Shown here: positions 44,669 to 55,729 of the stretch, one piece after another
Layout of the letters: every line of letters starts with the position of its first letter
Numbering within the stretch: the first letter of the stretch is position 1
Origin: Cycas panzhihuaensis
Taxonomy: Eukaryota; Cycadophyta
NCBI GenBank assembly: GCA_023213395.1
Contig: CM041465.1
Coordinates: forward strand, 175,405,741 to 175,469,740
Length of the DNA: 64,000 nucleotides
Reading direction: 5' to 3'
Program-made: the position numbers and the translations under genes
The notes under the pieces: model-generated
What the model saw: only the letters and a program-made list of their open reading frames with translations
Told to the model about the DNA's origin: nothing
Database searches by the model: none

Positions 44669-46834
44669 CCCCCCCACCACCTTAATGTTTACAATGTTAA
44701 GTCAGACACCAAGATCGCCCCTAATTTTTTCAAACTTCTCTTTACCAAGTGGCTTGGTAAAGATACATGCTATCTGTTGGTCTATAGGCCTGTAGAAGAG
44801 GTTGATCTCATTGTTCAGCACATTCTCCCTGATAAAATGGTGATGAACCTTGATGTGCTTGGTTCGTGCATGAAAAATTAGATTCTTAGTTTTTTTTTTT
44901 TTGGTTATCTAGAGGAGAACCTCTAGCCACCCTTGCTACAAAGTTTCGAAGTAAGGGGGACCCCCAGGATCCAGGTTTTTGTACTGTCGTTGTACTGGCT
45001 ACGCTTGGAGTTCATAATGCCATCGTACAGCTGGCGCACACTCAACGGACTTTGGACGAACTACTTTCTTTGAACTTAAGTACACTTTGATGTCATAATA
45101 TAACTTGGTAGAGTGATCATGCTCAAGTCCAAGCTTACTAAGAATCCACCTTAGCCAAATAGCCCCACAAGCTATGTTGAGTGCAACTTTGTACTCTGCT
45201 TCCGTGGAGTATAAGGTAACATTGGGTTGTTTCTTGCAACTCCATGAAATGACTCTTGAACCAAGGGTGAAGCAACATCTCGAGGTCGATCTACGACTAT
45301 CTTGGCATTCTACCCAATCAGAATTCGAGAACCCCTCCAAGATGAAATTCTCATTACAAGTATACTGAAGACCATGCTGCAATGTGTCTTTGAGGTATCT
45401 CAGTATACGTTTTATTGAATTCCAGTGTTTCTTATTAGGCTGAGGCGTACCTAGAACAAACCCCAACTGCAAATGAAATATCTGGTCTAGTGTTGGTGAG
45501 GTGGATTAGGCTACCAACTAGTTGTCGATACAATGTGAGATTTTGTTAGTTCTATTTCCTCTTCAAGCGATAACTTAGTGCCATTCTCCATAGGTGTAGG
45601 CGATGGTTTGCAATCCTCCATTCTGAATCACTACAAAATTTCCCAAAAATGTTTGGCTTGGGAAATGAAGATATGACCTCCATGCCTAAACAATAATGGA
45701 GAAGTCCAAGATCAGTGATCTCAAAACTCCTCTTAAGATCGTCTTGAAGAATTTGAATCATTTTAGCATCATTTCCTGTGATCACTAAATCATCAACATA
45801 CAAGACGATAAAGACAACATGGTTCTCCCTAACTTTTATATACAACTTAGGATCTAATGTGGATCGATGATATCCATGTCTCAAAAAATAATCATCGATT
45901 TTAGAGTACCATGCTCTTAGGGCCTGTTTTAAACTATACAATGCCTTCTTGAGGAGACAAACCAAATGTTCTTTGCCATGTACAATGTATCCAGGAGGTT
46001 GCTCCAAATATACCTCCTCATGAAGATCACCATTGAGAAAGGCACTCTTCACGTCTATTTGATAGATTGGCCACTTGCATTGAGCAGCTAAGGCCAATAT
46101 GAGTTTGATGGTGTTCATATTCGCCACAGGTGCAAAGGCCTCTTCATAATCAATGCCTTCCTTTTGTTTAAAACCCTTTGCAATGAGTCAAGCCTTATAA
46201 TGCTCGATTGAGCCATCAGAGTGGAATTTGGTTTTATATATACATTTACAACTAATTGCCTATTTGTTTTTAGCCAATTTCAACAAATCCTAAGTTCCAT
46301 TCTTTTCAATAGAATGGATTTCTTCATCCATGGTAGCTTTCTACTTTTTACTTTTGTATGCCTCTTCAAAAGTGGAAGGCTCATCTACACAAAGACTTCA
46401 ACCATAAGTGCATAGTTTGTTTGTTGCCTCATCTTTGATGCACGTTTTCCTTCTATAATTTAGTTGTCCTGTACTGTCTGAGTGTACCATTTAGGTAGCT
46501 TTTTCATAGATGTGACTTAACCCTCAATATCCTCTAATTGTAATGGTTGATCAATAGAAGAAGTACTAGGATCAAGTGGAGCTATATCTAAAGTAGTTGG
46601 AGCAGAAGTAGATGAAGAAGCGACAAGATGATTGTGAGGGAAGGAAATCCTCAACAATCTGCTTACCTTTTTTAGGAGGAAAATGGATGGATGTAGATTC
46701 TAACTTCTCACTATCTTTAGCAAATATTACATCTCTAAAAACATGCATTTTCTTCGCTAATACATTTGAGACTATTCTAATCTAGCTTCTTTCTTTGTTG
46801 ATGGGAAATGTGCATATAAGCAGTGCCCCCAAAA
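44669..46834 (-). pseudogene. A2 pol distal half (RT, RNase H)
   Basis: On the minus strand: the integrase end and linker (46834 to ~46450), then RT. RT includes EEAYKSKKxKATMDEEIHSIEKN, the long open segment 46127-45552 with [46 protein letters not shown] and FIVLYVDDLVITGND (catalytic pair intact), and DLGLLHYCLGMEV. RNase H (45472-~44700) has LQYTCNENFILEGFSNSDW, ISWSCKKQPNVTLYSTEAEYK and WLRWILSKLGLEHDH. A ~180-bp poly(A) insertion interrupts it at 44889-45072. After that, KNLIFHARTKHIKVHHHF and IFTKPLGKEKFEK are readable. Confidence 0.87.
44889..45072 (-). mobile_element. Short poly(A) retroposon (SINE-like) in A2 RNase H
   Basis: About 180 bp not present in A1 interrupts the VYLK|LTKN frame. 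On the minus strand it ends in ATAACC followed by A13 (complement 44890-44902), then AACTAAGAATC resumes the RNase H code. A perfect 7-bp stem, 4-base loop hairpin (CTAGAGG/CCTCTAG, 44909-44926) sits 6 bases from the tail. A GGGGGACCCCC palindrome (44955-44965) lies upstream. A poly(A) tail plus a 3' stem-loop fits a SINE or a 5'-truncated LINE end. I see no clear polymerase III A or B box. The target duplication is too decayed to be sure. Confidence 0.6.
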
Positions 46835-47213
46835 TGTCAAATTTATCAACAAAATCAAATAACATGTGCATTCAAATAAATCAGAAGTAGAAACTAAGAT
46901 TAACACAAAACAATAGAGCAAATTGATTGCAGGAATGCGCTACAGATAAATTGGTTACACCATGCATCTAAATTTGGGCAGAGTTTCTGCATATATCAAA
47001 AGACCAATGTACAAATGAAGGGATCATGCTTAATTTATAAGCATACGAAGCCCAAATACAAACAATATGATTGGCCAACTTAGCGGCAAATGAGCGAACT
47101 TGACCAAACTACAAATTACATTTTAATTTACAAAAGGGGTCTCACCCTATGACACAAAAGGTATAATTACATGTAAAATAAAACACAACAAGGGGTTGTT
47201 AGATGTTTTAACA
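46835..47213 (-). repeat. E 3' LTR (379 bp)
   Basis: On the minus strand it starts TGTTAAAACATC and ends ..AATTTGACA. The polypurine tract (complement of CCCTCCCTTAATGAC) abuts it at 47214. Confidence 0.9.
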
Positions 47214-48748
47214 CCCTCCCTTAATGACAACTTCATTGGATTTGATGTCGAGGTCGTGTCAAAACCTTTCAAACTCCGGTTTGCCAAGTGCTTTGGTGAA
47301 GATATCTGCAACTTGGTCCTTAGTTGGTCAGTATACAAGGTCGACTTCTCCATTTTGAACATGCTCACAGATGAAATGATGATGGACCTCTATGTGCTTG
47401 GTTCGAGCATGGAAAATAGGATTCTTTATCAACTTCAACACACTTTGGTTGTCACAATAAACAATGGTAGTTGAAATCTGTCGAAGTCCAAGCTCTGCAA
47501 GAATCCTTCTAAGCCAAATCAACTCTGTGGTGGCATAGACAATTGCTTTATATTCAGCTTCAGTGGAGGAGAGAGCAACATTAGGTTGTTTCTTGCAACT
47601 CCAAGAGATTATAGCTAAGTCCCTGTCAAAACAATATTCCGATGTTGAATAGTGTGTCTTGGCAACTTGCCCAATCAACATTTGTGTATCCTTTCAGGAT
47701 AGGAGATTCAGTTTGGTTGTAGTCAAGTCTAAACCGATGTGTGTCGTGGATGTACTTGAGGATTTTAGTGGCGATTTTCCAATGGGATGCTTTAGGCTGC
47801 GACATGTACCTGGAGCAGATCCCAATTGCATAAGAGATATTCCAGCGAGTGTGAGTGAGGTAGATGAGGCTTCCAACCAACTATCGGTACAATGTAGGAT
47901 CGAAGGGCTTGCCTTGTTCATCCAAGTTGAGCTCGGTTCCTGTTTCTATTGGAATTGGTGCAGACTTGCAATTAATCATTCAGAATTACTGCAAGAGTTC
48001 ATTGGAGTATTTGGATTGTGACAGGAATATGTCTCCTAGTTTCTGCCACACTTCAATGCCAAGGAAATAGTGTAGCAACCCAAGATCTGTCATCTCAAAG
48101 TTGTTTTTCAATTCAGATTATAACCAAGCTATACCTTCATTATCATTACCAATGAATGCTAAGTTGGCCACATAGAGCACAATGATTGTGATCAAGTTGA
48201 CTCTAATTCAAATGTGTAGATCTGAATCAGAGAGTAAATGAGTGAATCCATGCTTTATGAAAAAGGCATCAATCTTAGCATACCAGTCCCATGGTGCCTG
48301 CTTCAATCCATATAAGGCTTTCTTGAGTTTGTAGACTAGGTATTATTTGCTAGGAATAGCATAGTGGGGAGGTTGCTTCAAGAAAAACTCTTTTGTGAGC
48401 TCTCCATTCAGGAAAGTACTCTTCACATCCATTTGGTACATGGGCCAATTGAATTGAGTTGCAAGAGACATAACCAAACAGAATGTGATCATGTTGGCAA
48501 CTGGTGTAAAAGTCTCATCATAGTCAACCCCCTCTTGTTGTTTGAAATCTCTTACAACTAGGCAAGCTTTGTGATACTCAATGGTGCCATCAACATGGAA
48601 TTTGGTCTTGTAAAGCCATCGACAATCAATTGGCTTCTTTCCAAGTGGCAGTTCTATTAGCTCCCATGTGTCATTCTTAAGGATAAAGTTCATCTCTTCA
48701 TCCATTGTTGCTTTCCACATTTGGCCTCTGATTGCCTCCTCTAACATG
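47214..48748 (-). pseudogene. E RT and RNase H
   Basis: On the minus strand, RT starts at MLEEAIRGQMWKATMDEEMN and continues WELIELPLGKKPIDCRWLYK and FNWPMYQMDVKSTFLNGEL (~48440). The active-site box reads LYVANLAFIGND (~48165), so both catalytic Asp residues of YVDD are lost. Then DLGLLHYFLG, GSLIYLTHTRWNISYAIGICSRYM and RNase H with ISWSCKKQPNVALSSTEAEYKAI, VYCDNQSVLKLIKNPIFHARTKHIEVHHHF and ADIFTKALGK. Frameshifts near 47650 and 47930 and several stops are present. Continuity with 53835 is clear once D and one gaagg are removed (ACVLETFEPSMLEEA). Confidence 0.88.
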
Positions 48749-48753
48749 GAAGG
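48749..48753. repeat. Target duplication of D (left)
   Basis: gaagg, repeated exactly at 53830-53834 on the other side of D. Confidence 0.95.
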
Positions 48754-48927
48754 TGATAAGATTCAGTTAGGAGGCAGAAGATTGATGAGAGAACGTGGTA
48801 ATCTTTATTGAGAGAATGATGTCTTTAAATACATAGAGAATTGGTAACCGTTATAACTTGATGGTTAACCTACCTTTTAACTAAGTAACTAATTACATGA
48901 TTAGAGGTAAAACATTACCTCTCAACA
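48754..48927 (-). repeat. D 3' LTR (174 bp)
   Basis: On the minus strand: TGTTGAGAGG to CTTATCA. It differs from 53656-53829 at two transitions. The TATTTAAAG promoter motif (complement near 48830) is retained. Confidence 0.95.
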
Positions 48928-48934
48928 CCCTCTC

Positions 48935-50616
48935 TTAATGTTTTATCTCTCTCAAGCCTATTTTGTCTCTCATAGTTTGAAATTTCTCTTTTCCCAAGGA
49001 TTTGGTCAAGAATCCAAGAACTTGTTCACACGAAGGACAGTATTCTAAATTGATTTCCTTGTTATGGACTTTCTCTCTGATGAAGTGATGCTGAACTTCT
49101 ATGTGTTTAGTTCTGTCATGAAAAATTAGATTTTTGGTCAGTTTGATAGCATTTTGATTATCACAATATATGGTTGTTGCTTTGTGTTGTGGTTGATCCA
49201 GATCGCTCAAAAGTTGTTGGAGCCAAACTGCTTCACATGTGGCTGTTACTGTTGCCTTGTATTCTACTTTTGTTGATGAAAGTGCTACAGTGGGTTGCTT
49301 TTTACTGCTCCATGAGACTAGAGCTATCCCTAAAAAGAAACAATAGCCACTAGTTGATTTTCTTTGGTCTTTGTCTCCTGCCCAGTCTGAGTCACAAAAT
49401 CCTGTAATTTTTGCTAGTCCACCTTTTGAATAAATCAACTTAAGTTCTGTTGTTCCCTTTAGATACCTTAGTATCTTCCATGCTACCTTCCAATGCCTTA
49501 TTCTGGGTTCTTGCATATATCTAGAGAGGAGCCCGATGGAATATGATATATCGAGCCTAGTAGTAGTGAGATATATCAAACTCCCAACGAGTTGTCTATA
49601 TAGAGTGGGATTGACTGCTTGTTCCTTTTCATTAGGAAGCAAATTGCAATTGTTCTCCATGGGAGTGGCACAGGGATTACAATTAGTCATTCTAAATTTT
49701 TCCAACAAATCTTTTATATACTTACTTTGTGAAATGGAGATATATTCATTCTGTTGGTTTATTTCCAATCCCAGATAATAATTGAGAAGGCCAAGATCTG
49801 TCATTTCAAATTCTTTCTTCAATTGTTCTCTTATATCTGCAATTGACTTGTCATTATTTCCCGTCAAAATCATGCCATCTACATAAATAACAACTAGAGT
49901 GATTTGTTCATTCTCCTTTTTTATGTAGAGACTGGAATCAGAACTGCAACGCTGGAAACCATTGTTACATAGATGTTGATCTAATTTGACGTACCAGGCA
50001 CGAGGAGCTTACTTCAGTCCATACAATGCTTTTTTTTATTTTGCATACCAATTGTTCCTGTCGCTTTTTGACATATTCTTCGGGTTGTGTCATATACACA
50101 TCTTCTTCGAGGTCACTATTCAAAAAGGCACTCTTAACATCCAATTGAAAGATTTTCCAATTGCACATTGCTACTAGTGCTATCACAGTTCTTACTGTGT
50201 TTAGTTTGGCCATAGGTGAAAAGGTTTCCTCGAAATCAATTCCAGTTGTTTGAGTATATCCTTTGGCCACTAGGCAAGCCTTGTATTTTTCAATTTTCCC
50301 ATTTGCTCCTTCCTTGATTTTGTATATCCATCTGCAGTTGACCACAGATTTACCTGGAGGAAGTTTGATTTTTGTCAATTGCGCTCATTTCAGCATCCAT
50401 TGCTTCCTTCCATTGAGATTGGTATTGGGCTTCTTGAAATGATTGTGGTTCAACCTTGCCGACTAAGGCTTTAAGTTTTTTGCCTCTTGTTCTGTGATCC
50501 AGTGTATTTCCTCCATCTTCTATGGTTTTAATAAACCATTTTGGCAGTTTTTTTTCATTTTGATGACTCGCATGCATTCCGTATGTGATTCTCGCCTCAG
50601 ATTGTGTTTTCTTCAC
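48935..50616 (-). pseudogene. D RT and RNase H
   Basis: On the minus strand: KLPKWFIKTIEDGG (linker), ALVGKVEPQSFQEAQYQSQWKEAMDAEMSAI, a frameshift, then KLPPGKSVVNCRWIYKIK, GIDFEETFSPMAK and [22 protein letters not shown] (~50130). An extra A in a homopolymer near 50036 shifts the frame at KKALYGLK, and Gln is TAA just after. The active site reads VVIYVDGMILTG (~49880), with the second catalytic Asp replaced by Gly. 49873-48935 is open for 312 codons: DLGLLNYYLGLEI, LTTTRLDISYSIGLLSRYM, SDWAGDKDQRKSTSGYCF, VALSSTKVEYK, YCDNQNAIKLTKN, FLTKSLGKEKF. The RNase H part is well kept. Confidence 0.92.
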
Positions 50617-52348
50617 GAGTCTTCATGATGTGAACAAGATGGAAATTCCTCTGTGGTGATGTCTGAAATCTCTTCTACAGGAATCTCCTTATTTGAATTA
50701 TCTTCATCAATGATTTTTATTTGGGCTTGAGAGTCCAAGCTTCCTTCATCGAAAACTACGTCTCTACTGATATATATTTTATTTGTCTTTGGATCAATGC
50801 ATTTATAAGCCTTTGAATTTTTACTATATCCAATCATGATGCACTCTACACTTTTTGCATCTAACTTTGATCTATTTTTATCTGGTATGTGTACATAAGC
50901 TTGGCTGCCAAAACCTTTTCATACACTGACATCCGGTTTTTTACCTGTCCATGCTTCTTCAGGTGTCATATTTTTCAGAACTTTGGTAGGGCTTCTGTTC
51001 ACAAGATAGCAATCTGACATCAAGCTTCCGCCAAAGAAGATTTGGGAACTTGTTTTTCATGCACCATACTACGAGCCATTTCCTTCAGGGTTCGATTTTT
51101 CCTTTCAGCCACTCCATTGGATTGTGGAGTGTAAGGCGTGGTAACTTGTCTGCAAATTCCATTCCTTTTGCAAAAAAATAGGAATTCATTGGAGATGTAT
51201 TCTCCTCCCCCATCAGATCTAATACATTTGATTTTAGAGCCAGATTCAAGTTCAACCTCTGCTTTAAATTCTTTAAAGAATTCAAACACTTCTGATTTAT
51301 TATGTAAAAAATAGACCTAGACTTTCCTTATGAAATCATCAATGAATGTCAAAAAATACCTACAGCCATTTATTGAAAGTGGAGTAAGTGGTCCGCAGAG
51401 ATCTGTGTGAATCAATTCTAATTTGTTTTGAGACCTCCATTTACTTTCTTTGAACGACAACCTATGATGTTTTCCGAGCTGGCATCCTTTGTAGATATAA
51501 TTTTTAGAAGATATGTTAGGTAATCCAAGCACCATGTCATTTCTTTTTATTTTTCTTAAAGTTTCTAATCGTAGATGTCCATACTTCAAATGCCACACTT
51601 TATTATCAAAATTTGTAGCAGTACAAGCTTTTGGATCTGGATAGGGCATTATGGGATCTACAACAAGTTTATACAGATCATTACTTCCAATCCCTTTGGC
51701 AATGACTTCCCAATTATTTTTAACATCTATTATCAGATAGAGACCACCTTCATCAAACACTATTCTCAACCCCTTTTTGTTGAGTTATGAGACAGACAAA
51801 AGATTCATTTTAAGATCAGGAACCCATAGCACATTGCCAATTTTCTTTACATTGCCCTAAACACTAATGGAGATAGTGCCCATACCTTTAATTTCTAAAG
51901 GATATTTGTCACCTAATTCTGCTGACCTATGGACATCACAAGGTTTCAAATTTTCAAAATAGTCATGACGACTCGTCATGTGTTGAGAGGCTCCTAAATC
52001 AATAAACCATGTATCAGTCTCTTTTAAACCTGCTAACAAGGCAACTATGAAGGCGGTTTCTTCTTCATCTTCTTCCACCTGTTCTTTGCTGTAGTTGCCC
52101 ATTGGTCTTTTCCCTCTCTGAATGTCTAGTATTCTCTGAGAGCATTGATACGGGTAGTGTCATGTCTGCCCACAATGATAGCATATTTCAAACATCTCGC
52201 AGGTACTGGCAAAGTGTCCAAGTTTGCCACAATTGAAGCATATCCTGGAATCACGGCTTCTTCTGCATCCTCTGTTATCCAGATACCGTCCACGGCCAAG
52301 ATTTCTGGAATCTGGGGTTCGACCTCTTCCTAGTGATTGATTTCGTCC
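50617..52348 (-). pseudogene. D nucleocapsid, protease and integrase
   Basis: On the minus strand, after the gag stop: the zinc knuckle CFNCGKLGHFASTC (CX2CX4HX4C, ~52230) and a second partial knuckle with a stop. Protease follows with WFIDLGASQHMTS (~52000; D-S-G-A is D-L-G-A). The pre-integrase zinc finger reads WHLKYGHLRLETLRK and YKGCQLGKHHR. Integrase core: LELIHTDLCGPLTP (first Asp), RYFLTFIDDFIRKVx, IRSDGGGEYIS (second Asp) and PQSNGVAERKNRTLKEMA (Glu). All three integrase catalytic residues are kept. Then YKCIDPKTNKIYISRDVVFDE. Stops lie in the KV*VYF segment and near 51780 and 51855. Confidence 0.9.
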
Positions 52349-52990
52349 TCAGGGTCCCAGACTTAATCTGGAAGCAAATGCATCCTCCAGCTCCGCTGAG
52401 TCTTCATATCGCCTATTTCTTTGTTCCTGTCTAAGTAATATCCCAGTTAATTCATCAAGGGTCATTGTATCAATTTGATTACTGTTTGTAATGGTATTAA
52501 TACTTACGTCAAAGGTCTTGGGCAGTTTGCTGGCTACCATGTGAACAAGTTCTGAATCGGACAGAATTTCTCCAGCACTCAATAGATCATTTTTGAGAGA
52601 AGTAACTTTATGTATAAATTCCGTTACTGTTTCATGATCTCTCATGTGCAATTTATATAATTCTTCCTTTAAAACAAATATACAGGCCTTATTCTTTTGA
52701 CCAAATAGGTTTTCAAAACATTTCCAAATACTTAGAGTAGAGGTTAACTTCTCAACATAAACCGGTAAGGAATCTGCTACTGAAAGTTTGAGAATGATAA
52801 CACCCGCATTATCCCTTTCTAACCAACTAGGTAGAGTAGTACTAGCATCATCTGGTCTGATTTCAGCCCCAAGTGCAATATTCCAAGTGTTTCGTGCCCT
52901 GAGAAGGGTCTCAATTTTAATTTTCCATATATGATAATTTCCTTCTGTGAGTTTGTCTTGTTCTAACAGACCAAACAAGGGTGAAGCCAT
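52349..52990 (-). pseudogene. D gag (capsid), ends at a premature stop
   Basis: Start chosen at the ATG at 52990 because MASPLFGLLEQDKLTEGNYHIWK has the usual copia gag opening. A longer frame reaches 53053 but lies in the leader. The open 213 codons carry WKCFENLFGQKN, LKEELYKLHMRDHETVTEFIHK and LPKTFDVSINTI, typical of the copia capsid (UBN2-type) domain. The capsid is intact. A stop after SLGP (52349) separates it from the zinc knuckle and pol, so a capsid without nucleocapsid might still be made. Confidence 0.85.
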
Positions 52991-53055
52991 AATTAATGAG
53001 GCAAGACGATTCTGGACTGATATGACCGTACAATTGTACGGATTTCCGTACAATT

Positions 53056-53643
53056 TTTGTACAAACCCGAAGTGTATGGACTAGGGCAAAATATATCTCA
53101 AAAGAAAGGTCTTTCAGTTGCCTATCAAGATCTGAAATTAGTTTTGTCAGATTTGTCTTCTACTGGAAGAAAATTGACTCTCAGTAAAAACGCAAGCGGC
53201 TAGGGTTACTGACAATTTTTCAAAAAATTTCAAGAAATTCTCAAAAAAACTGATCGATTTCGAACAGAATCTCTTAATTATGAATATTAGAAGAATTTTA
53301 GTCCAGAAATACCCGATTTTTGGCTTATATCTGAGAGAAATTTGATTTTTTTCTTCTAAACCCGCGTGCACTGGTATTCTGCCAGTTTGGCCCTCGAAAT
53401 GGCTTCGGATACCTTCGACATAAAAGAGAAAAATAATGAGCACCTTGAGATCTACTTGCACACCAATTTTCGTCTCAATCTGACAACTTAAAAAAATTTC
53501 GTCCGTATTAGTCCATACACAGTTATTAATTGCCCTGTTTCAGTGCTGGAGAGCCTCCTCAACTTGTCTCCTTATGACCTTTGATCTTTCCACAAAAAAT
53601 ATCCTTCCTTTTTTCTTCAGAATGAACAGTTAGACCTGAACCT
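53056..53643 (-). other. D 5' leader
   Basis: About 590-660 bp between primer site and gag. A short open stretch (53147-53461) has no recognisable family. It probably holds the packaging signal. Confidence 0.55.
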
Positions 53644-53655
53644 GCTCTGATACCA
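53644..53655 (-). promoter_or_regulatory. D primer-binding site (tRNA-iMet)
   Basis: Minus-strand TGGTATCAGAGC, a perfect match, directly next to the 5' LTR. Confidence 0.95.
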
Positions 53656-53829
53656 TGATAAGATTCAGTTAGGAGGCAGAAGATTGATGAGAGAACGTGG
53701 TAATCTTTATTGAGAGAATGATGTCTTTAAATACATAGAGAATTGGTAACCGTTATAACTTGACGGTTAACCTACCTTTTAACTAAGTAACTAATTACAT
53801 GATTAGAGGTAAAATATTACCTCTCAACA
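53656..53829 (-). repeat. D 5' LTR (174 bp)
   Basis: It pairs with 48754-48927 (two differences). It is flanked by gaagg at 53830-53834. Confidence 0.95.
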
Positions 53830-53834
53830 GAAGG

Positions 53835-55729
53835 CTCAAAGGTCTCAAGGACACATGCCATTAAAGCATAGTTGGTGGAGTGTCGCATTCTAAATGCTCT
53901 TTTGGGAGCTATGGGAGGAGGTGGTGCATCCTTTATCAATTGTTGTAGCCACTTGGGAGGTGGTGAAAACTAGTGGCATCCACCTGAAAATCATCAACTG
54001 ATATAGGTAGCATTGTCGTAGTGGCATCTGAAGTGGCTATTGAGGCCGTTGAAACTGAAAATGGACCTGGTGTATAGTATGATGTGGGTGTTGGTGGCTC
54101 AAGAATTGGTACAAGAAGCACTTCAGGTACACCATCTTCATCTGCTACAAACTGAATTTATGAGGTATCCAAGTCCTGAGTATCTTCAGCAAATATTACA
54201 TCCCAAGTTGTGTATGTCTGGTTTCCAACAATGTCATATACTTTGTAGGCTTTGCATCCAAGTACATAGCCAAGGAAAATGCACTTGAGGCTTTTATCAT
54301 CCAGTTTCTTCTTGTTCTCCTTGGGGATGAATTTGTAGGCTGTGCAACCAAATGTCCTTAGATAAGAAACTGTTGGTTTGATGCCTGACCAAGCCTCCTC
54401 AGGAGTGATGTTTCTAACTACTACTGTAGCACTTCTGTTGGTCAGATAAGCAGCAGTTAATATGACCTCAACCCAAAACTTAGTAGCAAAATTAACAACA
54501 CTCAACATGGCTTTTGCTTTGTTCACCAATGTTTGGTTCATCCTTTCTGCTACACCATTTTGTTGAGGTGTTCGAGGGGCCAAGAATTGGCGTTTGATGC
54601 CATATTGTTTGCAAAAGTTGGTGAAGTGCTTGGATGTATACTCTCCTCCATTATCAAATCTTAGGACCTTGATGTTCGTGCCACTTTCATTTTCTACCTC
54701 AGCCTTGAATTCTTTACACTTCTCAAAGGCCTGAAGTTTATCCCTAAGAAAGTAGACCCAAACTTTCATGGAATAGTCATCAATAAAGGTCATGAAAACA
54801 GGTTACCATTGAGTGATGAAATTCACATGGGCCCACAAATGTCTTGAGTGGACCAAACCCAATGGTTCTGAGGCTCTCCATGCTTTCTTTGTGGGAATCA
54901 TTCTCTATGTTGCTTACCAACTGAGCAAGCCTCACAAATATAATTATTTTTCTTGATCGTTGGTAGTCAATGCACCATATGTAGCCTAGACATGAGATTT
55001 AGACTCTTGCATGTTTAGGTGACCAAGGCATTAATGCCATAGTTGGTCCTTAGTTCTATTAGAGGTGGATTTCTCTTCAAAATATGAACATTCACCTTGA
55101 TCTTGGTCAAGGGATGGGTCTTCAATCATGATTGCTTTCCCCTTGTCAAAGTGATTATTATGTGTCATGCAACAGAATTCTTGTGGTGGAATAGTGGTGA
55201 GGGGAACTCCATCAAGTTTGTATAGGCCACTATCCTCATGTCATGTTGCAATGAGTTGTCCAGTAGCATGGTTTGTGATTGTGCAGATGCCTTGACTAAA
55301 AAGGACATCCAAGTTTTGCTTATCAATTTGGCTGATAGAGAGCAAGTTCATCTTCATCCCTGAAACTAGAAAGATGTTGTTTATGTGCTATCGAATTTTA
55401 GAATCCTTCAATGCAATGGGAGTCCTTCTAATTTTGGTCACATCATAAGTGAGGTCATCTCCAAATGTGACAGTTTGAGCTCGAATTGGATAAGTCTCCT
55501 CCAGTAAGTCTTCAGTGCCAATCATATGACGTGTGGCACCGAAATCTTGTAACCAAGAATTGTCATCATGTTGGGAGAACAAAGCTGCAAAGAACAAGTT
55601 TTGGGAGGTGCCTTGAACATTAGCCACATTGCCTCCTTGTTGAAAATTTTGATTGCTCCTCAAGTTTCTTGGTTGAAACCTTTGCCTATTTGGTCAGCAC
55701 TGGTTCCGGTTTTGCCTCTGATTCCAATT
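53835..55729 (-). pseudogene. E protease, integrase and linker
   Basis: On the minus strand: protease SWLQDFGATRHMIGTEDLL (~55560; D-S-G-A is D-F-G-A), then TVTFGDD. The pre-integrase region (55380-54800) is frame-broken. Integrase 54793-54158 is open for 211 codons: MTFIDDYSMKVWVYFL, LRFDNGGEYTSKHF, LAPRTPQQNGVAERMNQTLVNKAKAML, SATVVVRNITPEEAWSG, YLRTFGCTAY and KCIFLGYVLGCKAYKVYD. The second Asp and the Glu are kept. The linker continues to 53835, where D cut the frame. Close to A/B in style (SCKKQPNVALS in RNase H). Confidence 0.85.

Larger units (their letters stand above)
44118..46834 (-). mobile_element. A2: copia element, minus strand, split by E
   Basis: Its 3' LTR (44118-44668) and the distal pol (RNase H, RT, integrase end) lie here on the minus strand. 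The frame stops at the E insertion (46835) and resumes at 63964-64000, where minus-strand code reads DRKLTVSHLRAFG. It is completed on this side by GTAYMHIPHQQRKK. The rest runs off the window. Same family as A1. Confidence 0.88.
48754..53829 (-). mobile_element. D: complete young copia element, minus strand
   Basis: This 5,076-bp element has 174-bp LTRs at both ends, differing at two positions by eye. It has a perfect tRNA-iMet primer site, a polypurine tract and an exact 5-bp target duplication (gaagg). Gag, zinc knuckle, protease, integrase, RT and RNase H are all present in copia order. Despite its youth the polyprotein has several stops, a frameshift before the RT active site, YVDG in place of YVDD and DLGA in place of DSGA. 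It was therefore probably moved by proteins from another copy. It lies in E and relates closely to C. Confidence 0.95.
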
